Shown: in pieces, positions 36,365-45,211 of the stretch
How positions within the stretch are numbered: position 1 is the first letter of the stretch
Layout of the letters: every line of letters starts with the position of its first letter
DNA from: Gordonia namibiensis NBRC 108229
GTDB lineage: Bacteria > Actinomycetota > Actinomycetes > Mycobacteriales > Mycobacteriaceae
Direction: 5' to 3'
DNA length: 64,000 bases
Assembly: GCF_000298235.1 (NCBI RefSeq)
Contig: NZ_BAHE01000011.1
Coordinates: 186,001 to 250,000 of the forward strand
The notes under the pieces: generated by a model
What the model was told of the DNA's origin: nothing
The model's database searches: none
The model's input: the letters and a program-made list of their open reading frames with translations, nothing else
Program-made: the position numbers and the translations under genes

Positions 36365-37413
36365 TGACACTGCCACCCATCGCGATCATCGGGTTCGCCC
36401 ACAGCCCCAACGTGGAGGGAACCCACGGCACCACCAACGGTGTCGAGATGCTCATCCCCTGCTTCGACAAGCTCTACGCCGAGCTCGGCATCAACCGGAC
36501 CGACATCGAGTTCTGGTGCAGCGGATCGTCGGATTACCTTGCCGGACGTGCATTCTCGTTCATCTCCGCGATCGACTCGATCGGTGCGATGCCGCCGATC
36601 AACGAGTCCCACGTCGAGATGGACGGCGCCTGGGCGCTGTACGAGGCCTGGGTCAAGATCGCCACCGGCGAGGTCGACCTGGCGCTCGCCTACGGCTTCG
36701 GCAAGGCGTCCGCGGGCAACACCGACCAGACCCTCGCGCTGCAGACCGACCCCTACACGGTCGCGCCGCTGCACCCCGACGCCCGGTCGCTGGCCGCGCT
36801 GCAGGCACGTGCCGGCATCGACGCCGGCACCTGGACCGAGGCCGACATGGCTGCCGTCGGCGCCCGCACCTCCGGCGGATCGGTCGACGATCTGCTGGCG
36901 GGTGACTACATCGCGAATCCGCTGCGTCGCCACGACATCGCGCCCTACACCGACGCGGCCGCCGCGGTCGTCATCGCGAGTGAGCGCAAAGCCCGTGAGC
37001 TGGTCGCCAATCCGGCGTTCGTCACCGGTTGGGACCATCGCATCGACACACCGAACTTCGGTTCTCGGGACCTCACCGTCTCGCCGTCGACGAAGCTCGC
37101 CGGCGACACCGCGTTCGGCGACGCGAACCGCGCCGTCGACGTCGCCGAGATCCACGCGCCGTACTCCCACCAGGAGATCATCGTGCGCAACGCCCTCGGT
37201 CTCCCGGATTCGGTGCGGATCAACCCGTCCGGCGGCGCGCTCGCCGGCAACTCGCTGTTCTCGGCCGGCCTGCAGCGCATCGGCTACGCAGCGCACGAAA
37301 TCCTCAGCGGCAACGCGGGAACCGCCGTCGCCCATGCGACGAGCGGACCGCTGCTGCAGCAGAACATGGTGGTCACCCTGAGCGCCCAGAACAACTCCGG
37401 AGGCGGGAACTGA
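36364..37413 (+). CDS. ltp4: Thiolase-like sterol aldolase Ltp4
   Basis: A 349-residue SCP-x/thiolase-superfamily protein. It has MPPINESHVEMDGAWALYEA, a substrate-loop GGSVDDLLAGDYIANPLRRH and the C-terminal SGGALAGNSLFSAGLQRIGY with NPSG. It lacks the thiolase active-site CxS Cys pattern, as in the Ltp aldol-lyases. Ltp3 and Ltp4 are required in Rhodococcus for degradation of C24-branched sterol side chains. It overlaps both neighbours by one base. Confidence 0.88.
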   Translation: MTLPPIAIIGFAHSPNVEGTHGTTNGVEMLIPCFDKLYAELGINRTDIEFWCSGSSDYLAGRAFSFISAIDSIGAMPPINESHVEMDGAWALYEAWVKIATGEVDLALAYGFGKASAGNTDQTLALQTDPYTVAPLHPDARSLAALQARAGIDAGTWTEADMAAVGARTSGGSVDDLLAGDYIANPLRRHDIAPYTDAAAAVVIASERKARELVANPAFVTGWDHRIDTPNFGSRDLTVSPSTKLAGDTAFGDANRAVDVAEIHAPYSHQEIIVRNALGLPDSVRINPSGGALAGNSLFSAGLQRIGYAAHEILSGNAGTAVAHATSGPLLQQNMVVTLSAQNNSGGGN

Positions 37414-38591
37414 TGGGACACAAGAACCGTGCGGCGGTCCTCGGTACCGGCCAGACCCGTTATGTCGCCAAGCGTTCCGACGTCACGATGGCCGGGATGG
37501 TCCGTGAGGCCATCGACGCGGCACTGATCGACTCCAAGGTCTCTCTCGACGACATCGACGCGATCGTCATCGGCAAGGCACCCGACCTCTTCGAGGGGTC
37601 GATGATGCCCGAGCTCGCCATGGCCGAGGCCATCGGCGCGGTGGGCAAGCGTCTGATCCGCGTGCACACCGCCGGCTCGGTCGGCGGATCGACGGCGAAT
37701 GTCGCCGCATCGCTCGTCTTCGCGGGCGTCCACAAGCGTGTGCTCGCCGTCGCCTGGGAGAAGCAGTCCGAGTCCAATGCGATGTGGGCGCTGTCGATCC
37801 CGGTGCCGTTCACCAAGCCGGTCGGCGCCGGCGCGGGCGGCTTCTTCGCCCCGCACGTGCGCTCCTACATCCGCCAGTCGGGCGCACCCGAGCACATCGG
37901 CGCGATGGTCGCGGCAAAGGACCGACGCAACGGTGCACTCAATCCGCTGGCGCACCTGCACCAGCCAGATCAGAGTGTCGAGAAGGTCATGAGCTCGCAG
38001 ATGCTCTGGGACCCCATCCGTTACGACGAGACGTGCCCGTCGTCGGACGGCGCGTGTGCGGTCGTCATCGGTGACGAACAGGTCGCCGACGACGCGGTCG
38101 CCGCCGGCAATCCGGTCGCCTGGATTCACGCCACCGCGATGCGCACCGAGCCGCTGTCCTTCGCACACCGCAACGTGGTGAGCCCGCAGGCCGGCCGCGA
38201 CGCTGCTGCCGCCCTGTGGAAGGCGGGTGGCATCAGCAACCCGCTCGACGAGATCGACGTCGCCGAGATCTACGTGCCGTTCTCGTGGTTCGAACCGATG
38301 TGGCTGGAGAACCTCGGGTTCGCCGCCGAAGGCCAGGGCTGGAAGCTGACCGAGTCGGGCGACACCGAGATCGGTGGTCGCATCCCGCTCAACGCCTCGG
38401 GCGGCGTGCTGTCGTCGAATCCGATCGGCGCGTCGGGCATGATCCGCTTCGCCGAAGCCGCGATCCAGGTCATGGGCAAGGCCGGAGACCACCAGGTCGA
38501 CGGAGCCCGCAAGGCCCTGGGTCATGCCTACGGCGGTGGCTCACAGTACTTCTCGATGTGGCTCGTCGGAGCCGACAAGCCGCTCCACTGA
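37413..38591 (+). CDS. ltp3: Thiolase-like sterol aldolase Ltp3
   Basis: A 392-residue thiolase-superfamily protein, partner of Ltp4. It has RVHTAGSVGGSTANVAASLV in the usual active-site loop, where Gly-Ser replaces the thiolase Cys, and LNASGGVLSSNPIGASGMIR at the C-terminus. Overlapping starts in DUF35-ltp4-ltp3 suggest a stoichiometric complex. The inferred role is retro-aldol cleavage of branched 3-hydroxyacyl-CoA side chains. A long hairpin follows six bases after its stop. Confidence 0.9.
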   Translation: MGHKNRAAVLGTGQTRYVAKRSDVTMAGMVREAIDAALIDSKVSLDDIDAIVIGKAPDLFEGSMMPELAMAEAIGAVGKRLIRVHTAGSVGGSTANVAASLVFAGVHKRVLAVAWEKQSESNAMWALSIPVPFTKPVGAGAGGFFAPHVRSYIRQSGAPEHIGAMVAAKDRRNGALNPLAHLHQPDQSVEKVMSSQMLWDPIRYDETCPSSDGACAVVIGDEQVADDAVAAGNPVAWIHATAMRTEPLSFAHRNVVSPQAGRDAAAALWKAGGISNPLDEIDVAEIYVPFSWFEPMWLENLGFAAEGQGWKLTESGDTEIGGRIPLNASGGVLSSNPIGASGMIRFAEAAIQVMGKAGDHQVDGARKALGHAYGGGSQYFSMWLVGADKPLH

Positions 38592-38596
38592 CCGGC

Positions 38597-38643
38597 GTTT
38601 CGTAGCATTCATGCGCGCCATATGCGCGTGAATGCTACGAAAC
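38597..38643. terminator. Bidirectional hairpin after ltp3 and ahpD-like gene
   Basis: GTTTCGTAGCATTCATGCGC at 38597-38616 pairs with the arm at 38624-38643 (one mismatch, seven-base loop). The right arm includes the stop codon of the convergent AhpD-like gene, and AAAC/GTTT ends flank the stem. Confidence 0.8.
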
Positions 38644-39183
38644 CCGTTCGGGCAGAGCGCAGGCCGCGCCGTCGGACATCCCGGTCGGGCGGACGCCCAG
38701 CGACTGGTTGAGTCGCGCCCGCTGGTTCTCCCAGGCGACGGTCATCGCGAGTTCGACGATCTGCGTCTCCGTGAGGTGCTCACCGAGGCGTTGACGCAGG
38801 TCCGCCAGGTCGTCACCCACCGCCGGGGTCATGGTCATCGCCTCCGCGTAGGCGATGACGAGTTTCTCGACCTCGCTGTAGGCCGACGACGTCTGATACC
38901 GCGGCAGGTCGCGCATCTGCTGTTCGGTGACACCGGAACTCACAGCCAGCGCCGACCCGATGTCGAGACAGAACTCGCAGCTCACCATCCCGGCGGCCTT
39001 GAGTTCGGCGAGCTCTTTGAGTTTCGGGTCCACCTTGTTGGACAGCAACAGCGCGCCCTCCACCCCGACGGTCGCCCCGGCGAGCAAGGGACGGCGCCCG
39101 AGCTGCCGGACGAGGTCGGTGCGATGACGTTTCGCCTGCCCGAACGCGCGCATGTGGTTCCGGACTCGATGTAGTGATCTCAT
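38635..39183 (-). CDS. AhpD/carboxymuconolactone decarboxylase-family protein
   Basis: A 182-residue helical protein with the redox motif SCEFCLDIGSALA (CxxC followed by a His-poor helix), typical of AhpD-like thiol peroxidase or reductase subunits. ATG 39183 overlaps the stop of the preceding membrane gene in ATGA. The three-gene unit sigma factor, membrane protein, AhpD-like enzyme suggests that the last gene makes the response product, probably to oxidative or thiol stress. Confidence 0.83.
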   Translation of the reverse strand: MRSLHRVRNHMRAFGQAKRHRTDLVRQLGRRPLLAGATVGVEGALLLSNKVDPKLKELAELKAAGMVSCEFCLDIGSALAVSSGVTEQQMRDLPRYQTSSAYSEVEKLVIAYAEAMTMTPAVGDDLADLRQRLGEHLTETQIVELAMTVAWENQRARLNQSLGVRPTGMSDGAACALPERVS

Positions 39184-39803
39184 ACCGGTTCTTCCCGTCC
39201 TCGCCTGCGGCTGTAACGCCACGCGACCGAGTATGTGACCAACAGAACGATCGCCGCCAGCCCCGCCGCCCCGTGCGCCACGGCGCCCCACGCGAACACC
39301 CCGATCTCGTGCACGCCGCGACCACCCATGATCAACCCGAGCGGCACCCCGACGATGACCGCCACCGGCAACCAGCGCCGCCGCGTCGACGCCACCGCGA
39401 TCGCGGCACCGATGGCGATGAACGCGAGACCCCCGTCGATCATCGCGTGCTGATTGTGCGGTTCACCGAGCGACGTCGAGATCCATTCACCGGCAACCAT
39501 GTTGACGACCCCGTGGACGACCAGCACTGTGCCGAGCACCGCCGCGGCCACCTGGGCCGGCGACCACCGCCATCGACTTCTTCGCGGTCTCGCCTCGGCC
39601 ACCCGTCGTTCCACGGCGGCATACGTCGATACCGACGGCCCGCGCCGGAACGCGCCCGCCATCGCGACCAGGTCGGAGTCCGCCGATCCCGGTCGGACGG
39701 AACCGGACAGAACGGCGGCGATCTCCTCGTCGAGACGCTCGGCGGCCGCGACCTCGACCGGATCGAAGGCCGCCTCGTCCTCGTACGGTTCCTGCGGCGT
39801 CAC
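39180..39803 (-). CDS. Membrane protein coupled to ECF sigma, possible anti-sigma factor
   Basis: A 207-residue protein. Residues 1-85 are acidic and cytosolic-looking (DPVEVAAAERLDEEIAAVLS); four hydrophobic helices follow, from VAAAVLGTVLVVHGVVNMVA to AAGLAAIVLLVTYSVAW, with several His (EPHNQHAMID, GVHEIG, VAHGAAG). It has no zinc anti-sigma HxxxCxxC motif. Start GTG 39803 overlaps the sigma stop in GTGA. Position directly after an ECF gene makes it a candidate anti-sigma or membrane sensor. The His-rich loops could bind metal or heme, which is speculative. Confidence 0.7.
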   Translation of the reverse strand: MTPQEPYEDEAAFDPVEVAAAERLDEEIAAVLSGSVRPGSADSDLVAMAGAFRRGPSVSTYAAVERRVAEARPRRSRWRWSPAQVAAAVLGTVLVVHGVVNMVAGEWISTSLGEPHNQHAMIDGGLAFIAIGAAIAVASTRRRWLPVAVIVGVPLGLIMGGRGVHEIGVFAWGAVAHGAAGLAAIVLLVTYSVAWRYSRRRGREEPV

Positions 39804-40276
39804 CGCGGCATCACCTCCCTCAGCTTCGCCACGCCCCGGTAGACCAACATCCGGGCGGCGGTCGCCGAGATCCCCATCGCCGCTCCGATCTCCTCGGAGG
39901 TCAGCTCGGTGGCAAACCGAAGCGTGACCGCCTCACGCTCCCTGGCGGTGAGCACCCACAATCTGCTGCGGACGTCGTCAGCTTCTGCCTCCCGCAGCAT
40001 CGCCGTCTCCGGATCCTCCGCGGCCGCCGGACGGTCGGTGTCGACGTCCACCTCGGCCACGGGGACCTCTCGAGCGTTGCGTGCCCACCAGTCCGCGACG
40101 ACGTGCCGGGCAATCCCGATGAGCCATGCGCCGATCGTGCCGCGCCGGTCGTCGAAGCCGTCTCGCGAACGGATCGCCTTCGCGAACACCTCCGCGGTCA
40201 CGTCGTCGGCGTCGGGGTCTGCGGGCACGCGGGTACGCACGTAGCGCCAGACCCCCGCAACGTGTTCGCGGTACAC
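39800..40276 (-). CDS. ECF-family RNA polymerase sigma factor
   Basis: A 158-residue sigma-70 family protein from GTG 40276. Region 2 reads VWRYVRTRV, DADDVTAEVFAKAIRS and GTIGAWLIGIARHVVADWW; region 4 has LTAREREAVTLRFATELTSE and EEIGAAMGISATAARMLVYR. In-frame sequence before the GTG (SESGAIDQFDA) still looks like sigma region 2, yet has no start codon. An ATG with a Shine-Dalgarno sequence at 40347 is out of frame by two bases. A 5' frameshift or sequence error is possible. It heads the sigma/membrane/AhpD operon. Confidence 0.85.
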   Translation of the reverse strand: MYREHVAGVWRYVRTRVPADPDADDVTAEVFAKAIRSRDGFDDRRGTIGAWLIGIARHVVADWWARNAREVPVAEVDVDTDRPAAAEDPETAMLREAEADDVRSRLWVLTAREREAVTLRFATELTSEEIGAAMGISATAARMLVYRGVAKLREVMPR

Positions 40277-40387
40277 CGCGTCGAACTGGTCGATCGCGCC
40301 AGACTCCGAGTTCTCACACCTTTCGTGTCGACGATCCCTCGACTCATCTTCCGCCTCTCCCCGCCGGCTGTAACGACGGATCGGACG

Positions 40388-40436
40388 AAAAAACCGCGGG
40401 CGGGACAGGTGACGTGGTCACCGGTCCCGCCCGCGG
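40388..40436 (-). terminator. Rho-independent terminator of cyp125-NTF2 operon
   Basis: CCGCGGGCGGGAC at 40394-40406 pairs with GTCCCGCCCGCGG at 40424-40436, and GGTGAC/GTCACC extends the stem inward. On the minus strand it is followed by six T. It lies 17 bases after the NTF2-like gene stop. Confidence 0.92.
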
Positions 40437-40453
40437 CGGATCGTTGCGCGAGG

Positions 40454-40903
40454 TCAGGCCTTGCGCACCGAGTTGATCGTCTTCTCGACCTCCCAGTAGG
40501 CCCGGAGCGCCGAGAGGCGGCCCTCGGAGTCGGCGTGATAGGTGAACACGCCGCGCGCCTCGGAGACGTGACCTGCGATGTGGGTGACGATGCTGCCGAT
40601 GTAGGCGACCTCGTTCCCGCAGATGATCTCCTCGTCGAAGCGAAACTCGATGCTCTCGGTCGCCGCGATCGACTTGTCCCAGAACTCCGAGATGCGGTCG
40701 TACCCCCGGAATCCGACACCCTCCGGGTCGAACATCGAGGGGCCCACCGGATCCTGGACGATCGCGTCCGGCGCGAAGTTGTCGATCCACGCCTGCTTGT
40801 CGCGAGACTCCACGAACTCTCGGGAACGACGCCCCGCCACGACCGCTGGATGGTTCTCGCGGTCGATGTTCAGGTAGGCGGGCGCCTCTTCAGCTGCGGT
40901 CAC
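40454..40903 (-). CDS. NTF2/SnoaL-like protein coupled to cyp125
   Basis: A 149-residue cone-shaped NTF2-like fold protein. It has RREFVESRDKQAWIDNFAPD-type N-terminal helices, QDPVGPSMFDPEG, SIEFRFDEEIICGNEVAYIG and a C-terminal DSEGRLSALRAYWEVEKTI. This group includes ketosteroid isomerase and limonene-epoxide hydrolase folds. GTG 40903 overlaps the cyp125 stop in GTGA, so the two proteins are made together. No catalytic residue set can be assigned from sequence alone. A sterol-handling or Delta5/Delta4 isomerase-like role is an inference from the cyp125 coupling. Confidence 0.75.
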   Translation of the reverse strand: MTAAEEAPAYLNIDRENHPAVVAGRRSREFVESRDKQAWIDNFAPDAIVQDPVGPSMFDPEGVGFRGYDRISEFWDKSIAATESIEFRFDEEIICGNEVAYIGSIVTHIAGHVSEARGVFTYHADSEGRLSALRAYWEVEKTINSVRKA

Positions 40904-42219
40904 TTCGTCCCGTAGTCGACGCGGAGTTCCTTGACACCGTTGATCCACCCGTGGCGGAGACGACGCGGTGCGTCGAGCTTGGTGATGTCGGGGACGAGGT
41001 CGGCCAGCGCGTTGAACATCAGGTTGATCTCCATACGCGCGAGATTGGCGCCGACGCAGAAGTGCGCACCGTTGCCACCGAAACCGACGTGCGGGTTCGG
41101 ATCGCGGAGGATGTTGAACGAGAACGGATCCTCGAACACCTCTTCGTCGTAGTTGGCCGAGCCGTAGAACAGGCCGACGCGCTCACCCTTCTTGATGTCG
41201 ACGCCGCCGATCTGCGTGTCGCGCTTGGCGGTTCGCTGGAAGGCGTTGACCGGGGTGGCCCAGCGGACGATCTCGTCGACCGCGGTCGCCGGCCGCTCCT
41301 TCTTGAACAGCTCCCACTGATCGGGATGATCGAGAAAGGCGTTCATGCCGTGGCTGATGGCGTTACGCGTGGTCTCGTTGCCCGCGACGGTCAGCAGGAT
41401 GAAGAAGAAGCCGAACTCGGTCTCATCGAGCGACTGTCCGTCGATGTCTGCGTTCACCAGCTTGGTGACGATGTCATCACCCGGGTTGCGGCGCTTCTCC
41501 TCGGCCATCTGGTAGCCGTAGCCGAGGATCTCGGCGTTGGCCTGCTGCGGATCCGTCGTGTAGTCCGGATCATCGGCGTTCATCATCGAGTTCGACCAGT
41601 CGAACAGCTTCTCGCGGTCCTCCTGGGGGACACCGAGGAGGTCGGCGATGGCCAGCAGCGGCAGGTCGACGGCGACGTCCTTGACGAAGTCGCCGGAACC
41701 CTTCTGCGCTGCGCGCGAAACGATCTCGCGAGCGGCGTCGTCGAGCTTCTCCTCGAGCGAATGCACCGCACGAGGGGTGAACAGCTTGGAGACCAGCTTG
41801 CGCAGACGGGTGTGCTCCGGCGGATCGTGGTTGATCAGCAGCGCCTTGGTGATCTCGATCTGCTCCGAGGTCATGTCGTCCTCGAAGCGCATGATCACGC
41901 CGTTGGCGTTGGTCTCCCAGTCATCGTTGTTCTTGGAGATCTCGCGGATGTGGGCGTGCTTGGAGATCACCCAGTACCCGCCGTCGTGGAAACCACCACC
42001 CTTACCGGGCGCCTGGGCGTTCCACCAGACCGGCGCGGTCTTGCGGAGCTGCGCGAACTCCTCCACTGGGATTCCCTGCTCGAGCAGATCCGGGTTGGTG
42101 AAGTCCCAACCCTCCTGCTCCATGAACGGGCACTTCGCGACGACGTCGGAAGGGCTCGTGCGCGCAGAATCCGCCGTGGTCGGCTCACTGCCGATCGGGG
42201 CACTCTGGGCCTGGGTCAC
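40900..42219 (-). CDS. cyp125: Sterol 26/27-hydroxylase CYP125
   Basis: A 439-residue cytochrome P450. CYP125 oxidises C26/C27 of cholesterol or cholestenone to the carboxylic acid. The I-helix oxygen-binding motif is TVAGNETTRNA (near residue 275); EIVRWATPVNAFQRTA holds the ExxR region; the heme loop is FGGNGAHFCVGANLAR with the Cys ligand at about 388. Early residues include KCPFMEQEGWDFTNPDLLEQ. GTG 42219 is preceded by GAGGTGG. A KstR box lies 24 bases upstream. It corresponds to Rv3545c, divergent from fadA5. Confidence 0.95.
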   Translation of the reverse strand: MTQAQSAPIGSEPTTADSARTSPSDVVAKCPFMEQEGWDFTNPDLLEQGIPVEEFAQLRKTAPVWWNAQAPGKGGGFHDGGYWVISKHAHIREISKNNDDWETNANGVIMRFEDDMTSEQIEITKALLINHDPPEHTRLRKLVSKLFTPRAVHSLEEKLDDAAREIVSRAAQKGSGDFVKDVAVDLPLLAIADLLGVPQEDREKLFDWSNSMMNADDPDYTTDPQQANAEILGYGYQMAEEKRRNPGDDIVTKLVNADIDGQSLDETEFGFFFILLTVAGNETTRNAISHGMNAFLDHPDQWELFKKERPATAVDEIVRWATPVNAFQRTAKRDTQIGGVDIKKGERVGLFYGSANYDEEVFEDPFSFNILRDPNPHVGFGGNGAHFCVGANLARMEINLMFNALADLVPDITKLDAPRRLRHGWINGVKELRVDYGTK

Positions 42220-42242
42220 GTCACACCACCTCGCTGGAGATT

Positions 42243-42256
42243 TAGAACCTGTTTCA
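42243..42256 (-). promoter_or_regulatory. KstR-type operator before cyp125
   Basis: TAGAACCTGTTTCA matches every fixed position of TNNAACNNGTTNNA and ends 24 bases from the cyp125 start. Confidence 0.86.
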
Positions 42257-42298
42257 ATCTCATTAGACCACATTGTGACACACGCGACAGCCCCCGAT

Positions 42299-42312
42299 GA
42301 GAACTTGTTCTA
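42299..42312. promoter_or_regulatory. Second KstR-like site in the cyp125-fadA5 gap
   Basis: GAGAACTTGTTCTA fits the KstR core AACNNGTT and the right half but has G for the leading T. It lies between the two better sites. Confidence 0.55.
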
Positions 42313-42461
42313 GTTTTGGGCCGCGGTATACAGCCCCACCTGGGGACTTCGCTCTCGGAACAAGTAACATCCACCACGTTCCAGCGGGCGTCAGACCGGC
42401 GTCGGATCGCAGCCAGACGTGGCGGCGACCAGGCTTCGAAGACTGCCCATGGACGCAAAGA

Positions 42462-42475
42462 TAGAACATGTTCTA
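42462..42475 (+). promoter_or_regulatory. KstR-type operator before fadA5
   Basis: TAGAACATGTTCTA is a perfect palindrome and matches every fixed position of TNNAACNNGTTNNA. It lies 91 bases before the fadA5 start. Confidence 0.88.
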
Positions 42476-42481
42476 GCTTGA

Positions 42482-43729
<1,248 letters not shown>

Positions 43730-43730
43730 G

Positions 43731-44228
43731 ATGCCTCTCCTCGACCCGGACAAGAAGCCCGCACAACTCGATTCGCCGATCGTCGGCACCCTCATCAAGG
43801 TCGGCTCACGGATCAACACCCGCCTGTACAAGGCGACCGGCGGCCGGATCGGTGGCACCTGGCGCGTCGGCGCGGGACTGAAAAAGCCCGCGCCGGTGCT
43901 CCTGCTCACCACCATCGGACGCAAGTCGGGTGAACCCCGGACGGTGCCGCTCGTCTACCTCCGTCGCGGCGACCAGTTCGTCGTCGTCGCGTCGCAGGGC
44001 GGTTCGGCGAAACACCCTGCCTGGTACCTCAACCTGCGCGACAACCCCGACGTCACCATCCAGCTCGGCAAGGAGACGTTCGACCTCGTCGCGCGCACCG
44101 CGAACGAGACCGAACGCGCCGAGGTGTGGCCGGAACTGGTCGACGTCTACGCAGACTTCGACACCTACGTCGCATGGACAGACCGGACGATCCCGGTCGT
44201 CATCTGCGAGCCCCGTCCCGCTTCCTGA
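43731..44228 (+). CDS. ddn: Ddn-like F420 nitroreductase-family protein
   Basis: A 165-residue split beta-barrel (PNPOx-like) protein of the F420H2-dependent quinone/nitroreductase family, with VLLLTTIGRKSGEPRTVPLV and ASQGGSAKHPAWYLNLRDNP, the F420 phosphate-binding segments. It is the positional counterpart of M. tuberculosis Ddn (Rv3547), which reduces menaquinone and activates pretomanid. ATG 43731 lies one base after the fadA5 stop. The native role in sterol degradation is not established. Copy 2 of the convergent-gap repeat follows. Confidence 0.88.
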   Translation: MPLLDPDKKPAQLDSPIVGTLIKVGSRINTRLYKATGGRIGGTWRVGAGLKKPAPVLLLTTIGRKSGEPRTVPLVYLRRGDQFVVVASQGGSAKHPAWYLNLRDNPDVTIQLGKETFDLVARTANETERAEVWPELVDVYADFDTYVAWTDRTIPVVICEPRPAS

Positions 44229-44255
44229 TCCGACGAACGGGACACACTCCCGCCG

Positions 44256-44490
44256 CCTGAGGCGCGAGGAGCGAAAGCGACACCACTCCCGCCGCCTGAG
44301 GCGCGAGGAGCGAAAGCGACACCACTCCCGCTGCCTGAGGCGCGAGGAGCGAAGCGACACCGCCCCCCGCTGCCTGAGGCGCAGGGAGCGTAAGCGACGA
44401 GCCACGAAGGCCCGGCGAGATAGTTCGCCGGCCCTTCGTGGCTCGCTGCGCTCGCACCTCAGGGAGCAAAGGGGCGACGGCGCTTTCGCA
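44256..44490. repeat. Convergent-gap repeat element, copy 2
   Basis: Four tandem 39-bp units start with CCTGAGGCGCGAGGAGCG (CCTGAGG at 44256, 44295, 44334, 44373). The core hairpin CGAGCCACGAAGG... (44398-44417) pairs with 44426-44445 (one mismatch), then inverted CACCTCAGGGAGC and CACCTCAGAGAGC units follow. It separates convergent ddn and DinB-like genes. Confidence 0.87.
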
Positions 44491-44518
44491 CCTCAGAGAG
44501 CAAGAAGGTGCGTCGCGT

Positions 44519-45124
44519 TCATCGAGTCGCAGCGGGCAGCCATGCAGCGGACTCGCGCCCAGACCAGTTCGCCAGGGTCTCGACGGGTCCCGCGCCCGGG
44601 CGGGGTTCGATGACGACGCCGAAGGGCACGTTCGGGTCCTGGCGGATCTCGGACCGGATGAACCTACGGACGATGGCGAGTGTCGCGGTGGCGGCTTCCG
44701 GCACCGCTTCCGACGGTTGCCCGGTCGCGACCGCTAGATCCCATCCGTGCACGAGAGCTTCGTTGACGTAACCCCACAGCGCGCCGGCGCCGGGCACCTC
44801 ACCCCACGGCACCTGGACCATCCTGGCGAGCATGGCGTCATCGGACCAGAGGTCGATCGCCCGCGCCGCGACTGCCGCGTACTCCTCCGCGTCGAAACGG
44901 TCGGCGATGAACGGCATGGTGCGTACGTCGACCCCCTCGGGTAGCGCGGCCGCTCGTTGTGCCGTGGCAAGCAGATGAGCCCCCAGCGTGCCGACGTCGA
45001 ACTCGTCGCACGGCGTCGGCGCGTCCAGCTGCTCGGCGGTCACCGCGGAGAGCAGTCCGGTGACCCAGGTGGTGGCGGCTGCGAAGGCCGGGCGGGGATC
45101 CGGCGGGGTGGTCGGTGCGTTCAT
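44519..45124 (-). CDS. TIGR03086/DinB-like mycothiol-dependent metalloenzyme
   Basis: A 201-residue four-helix-bundle protein of the maleylpyruvate-isomerase N-terminal (DinB/TIGR03086) group. It has PCDEFDVGTLGAHLLATAQR with the usual metal-ligand His, and GYVNEALVHGWDLAVATGQP with a second His. Relatives are mycothiol-dependent enzymes or divalent-metal proteins. It diverges from a WYL regulator 87 bases away, so it is the probable target of that regulator. Confidence 0.82.
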   Translation of the reverse strand: MNAPTTPPDPRPAFAAATTWVTGLLSAVTAEQLDAPTPCDEFDVGTLGAHLLATAQRAAALPEGVDVRTMPFIADRFDAEEYAAVAARAIDLWSDDAMLARMVQVPWGEVPGAGALWGYVNEALVHGWDLAVATGQPSEAVPEAATATLAIVRRFIRSEIRQDPNVPFGVVIEPRPGAGPVETLANWSGRESAAWLPAATR

Positions 45125-45172
45125 GGTCTTTCCTCTCTCGATGACTGATAAGACCAGTCAAACCCGGAAACC

Positions 45173-45187
45173 TGACACCTTCTGTCA
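45173..45187. promoter_or_regulatory. Palindrome in the divergent regulator gap
   Basis: TGACA and TGTCA are separated by five bases, 25 bases before the WYL regulator start. It could be the operator for autoregulation and control of the divergent DinB-like gene. Confidence 0.4.
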
Positions 45188-45211
45188 TGTTTGTGAGAGA
45201 AGATTCTCGGC

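Noticed and set aside
44256..44411. Possible CRISPR array from 39-bp periodic CCTGAGG units
   Set aside because: The whole 39-base period is conserved, so there are no variable spacers, and the array is joined to a hairpin core.
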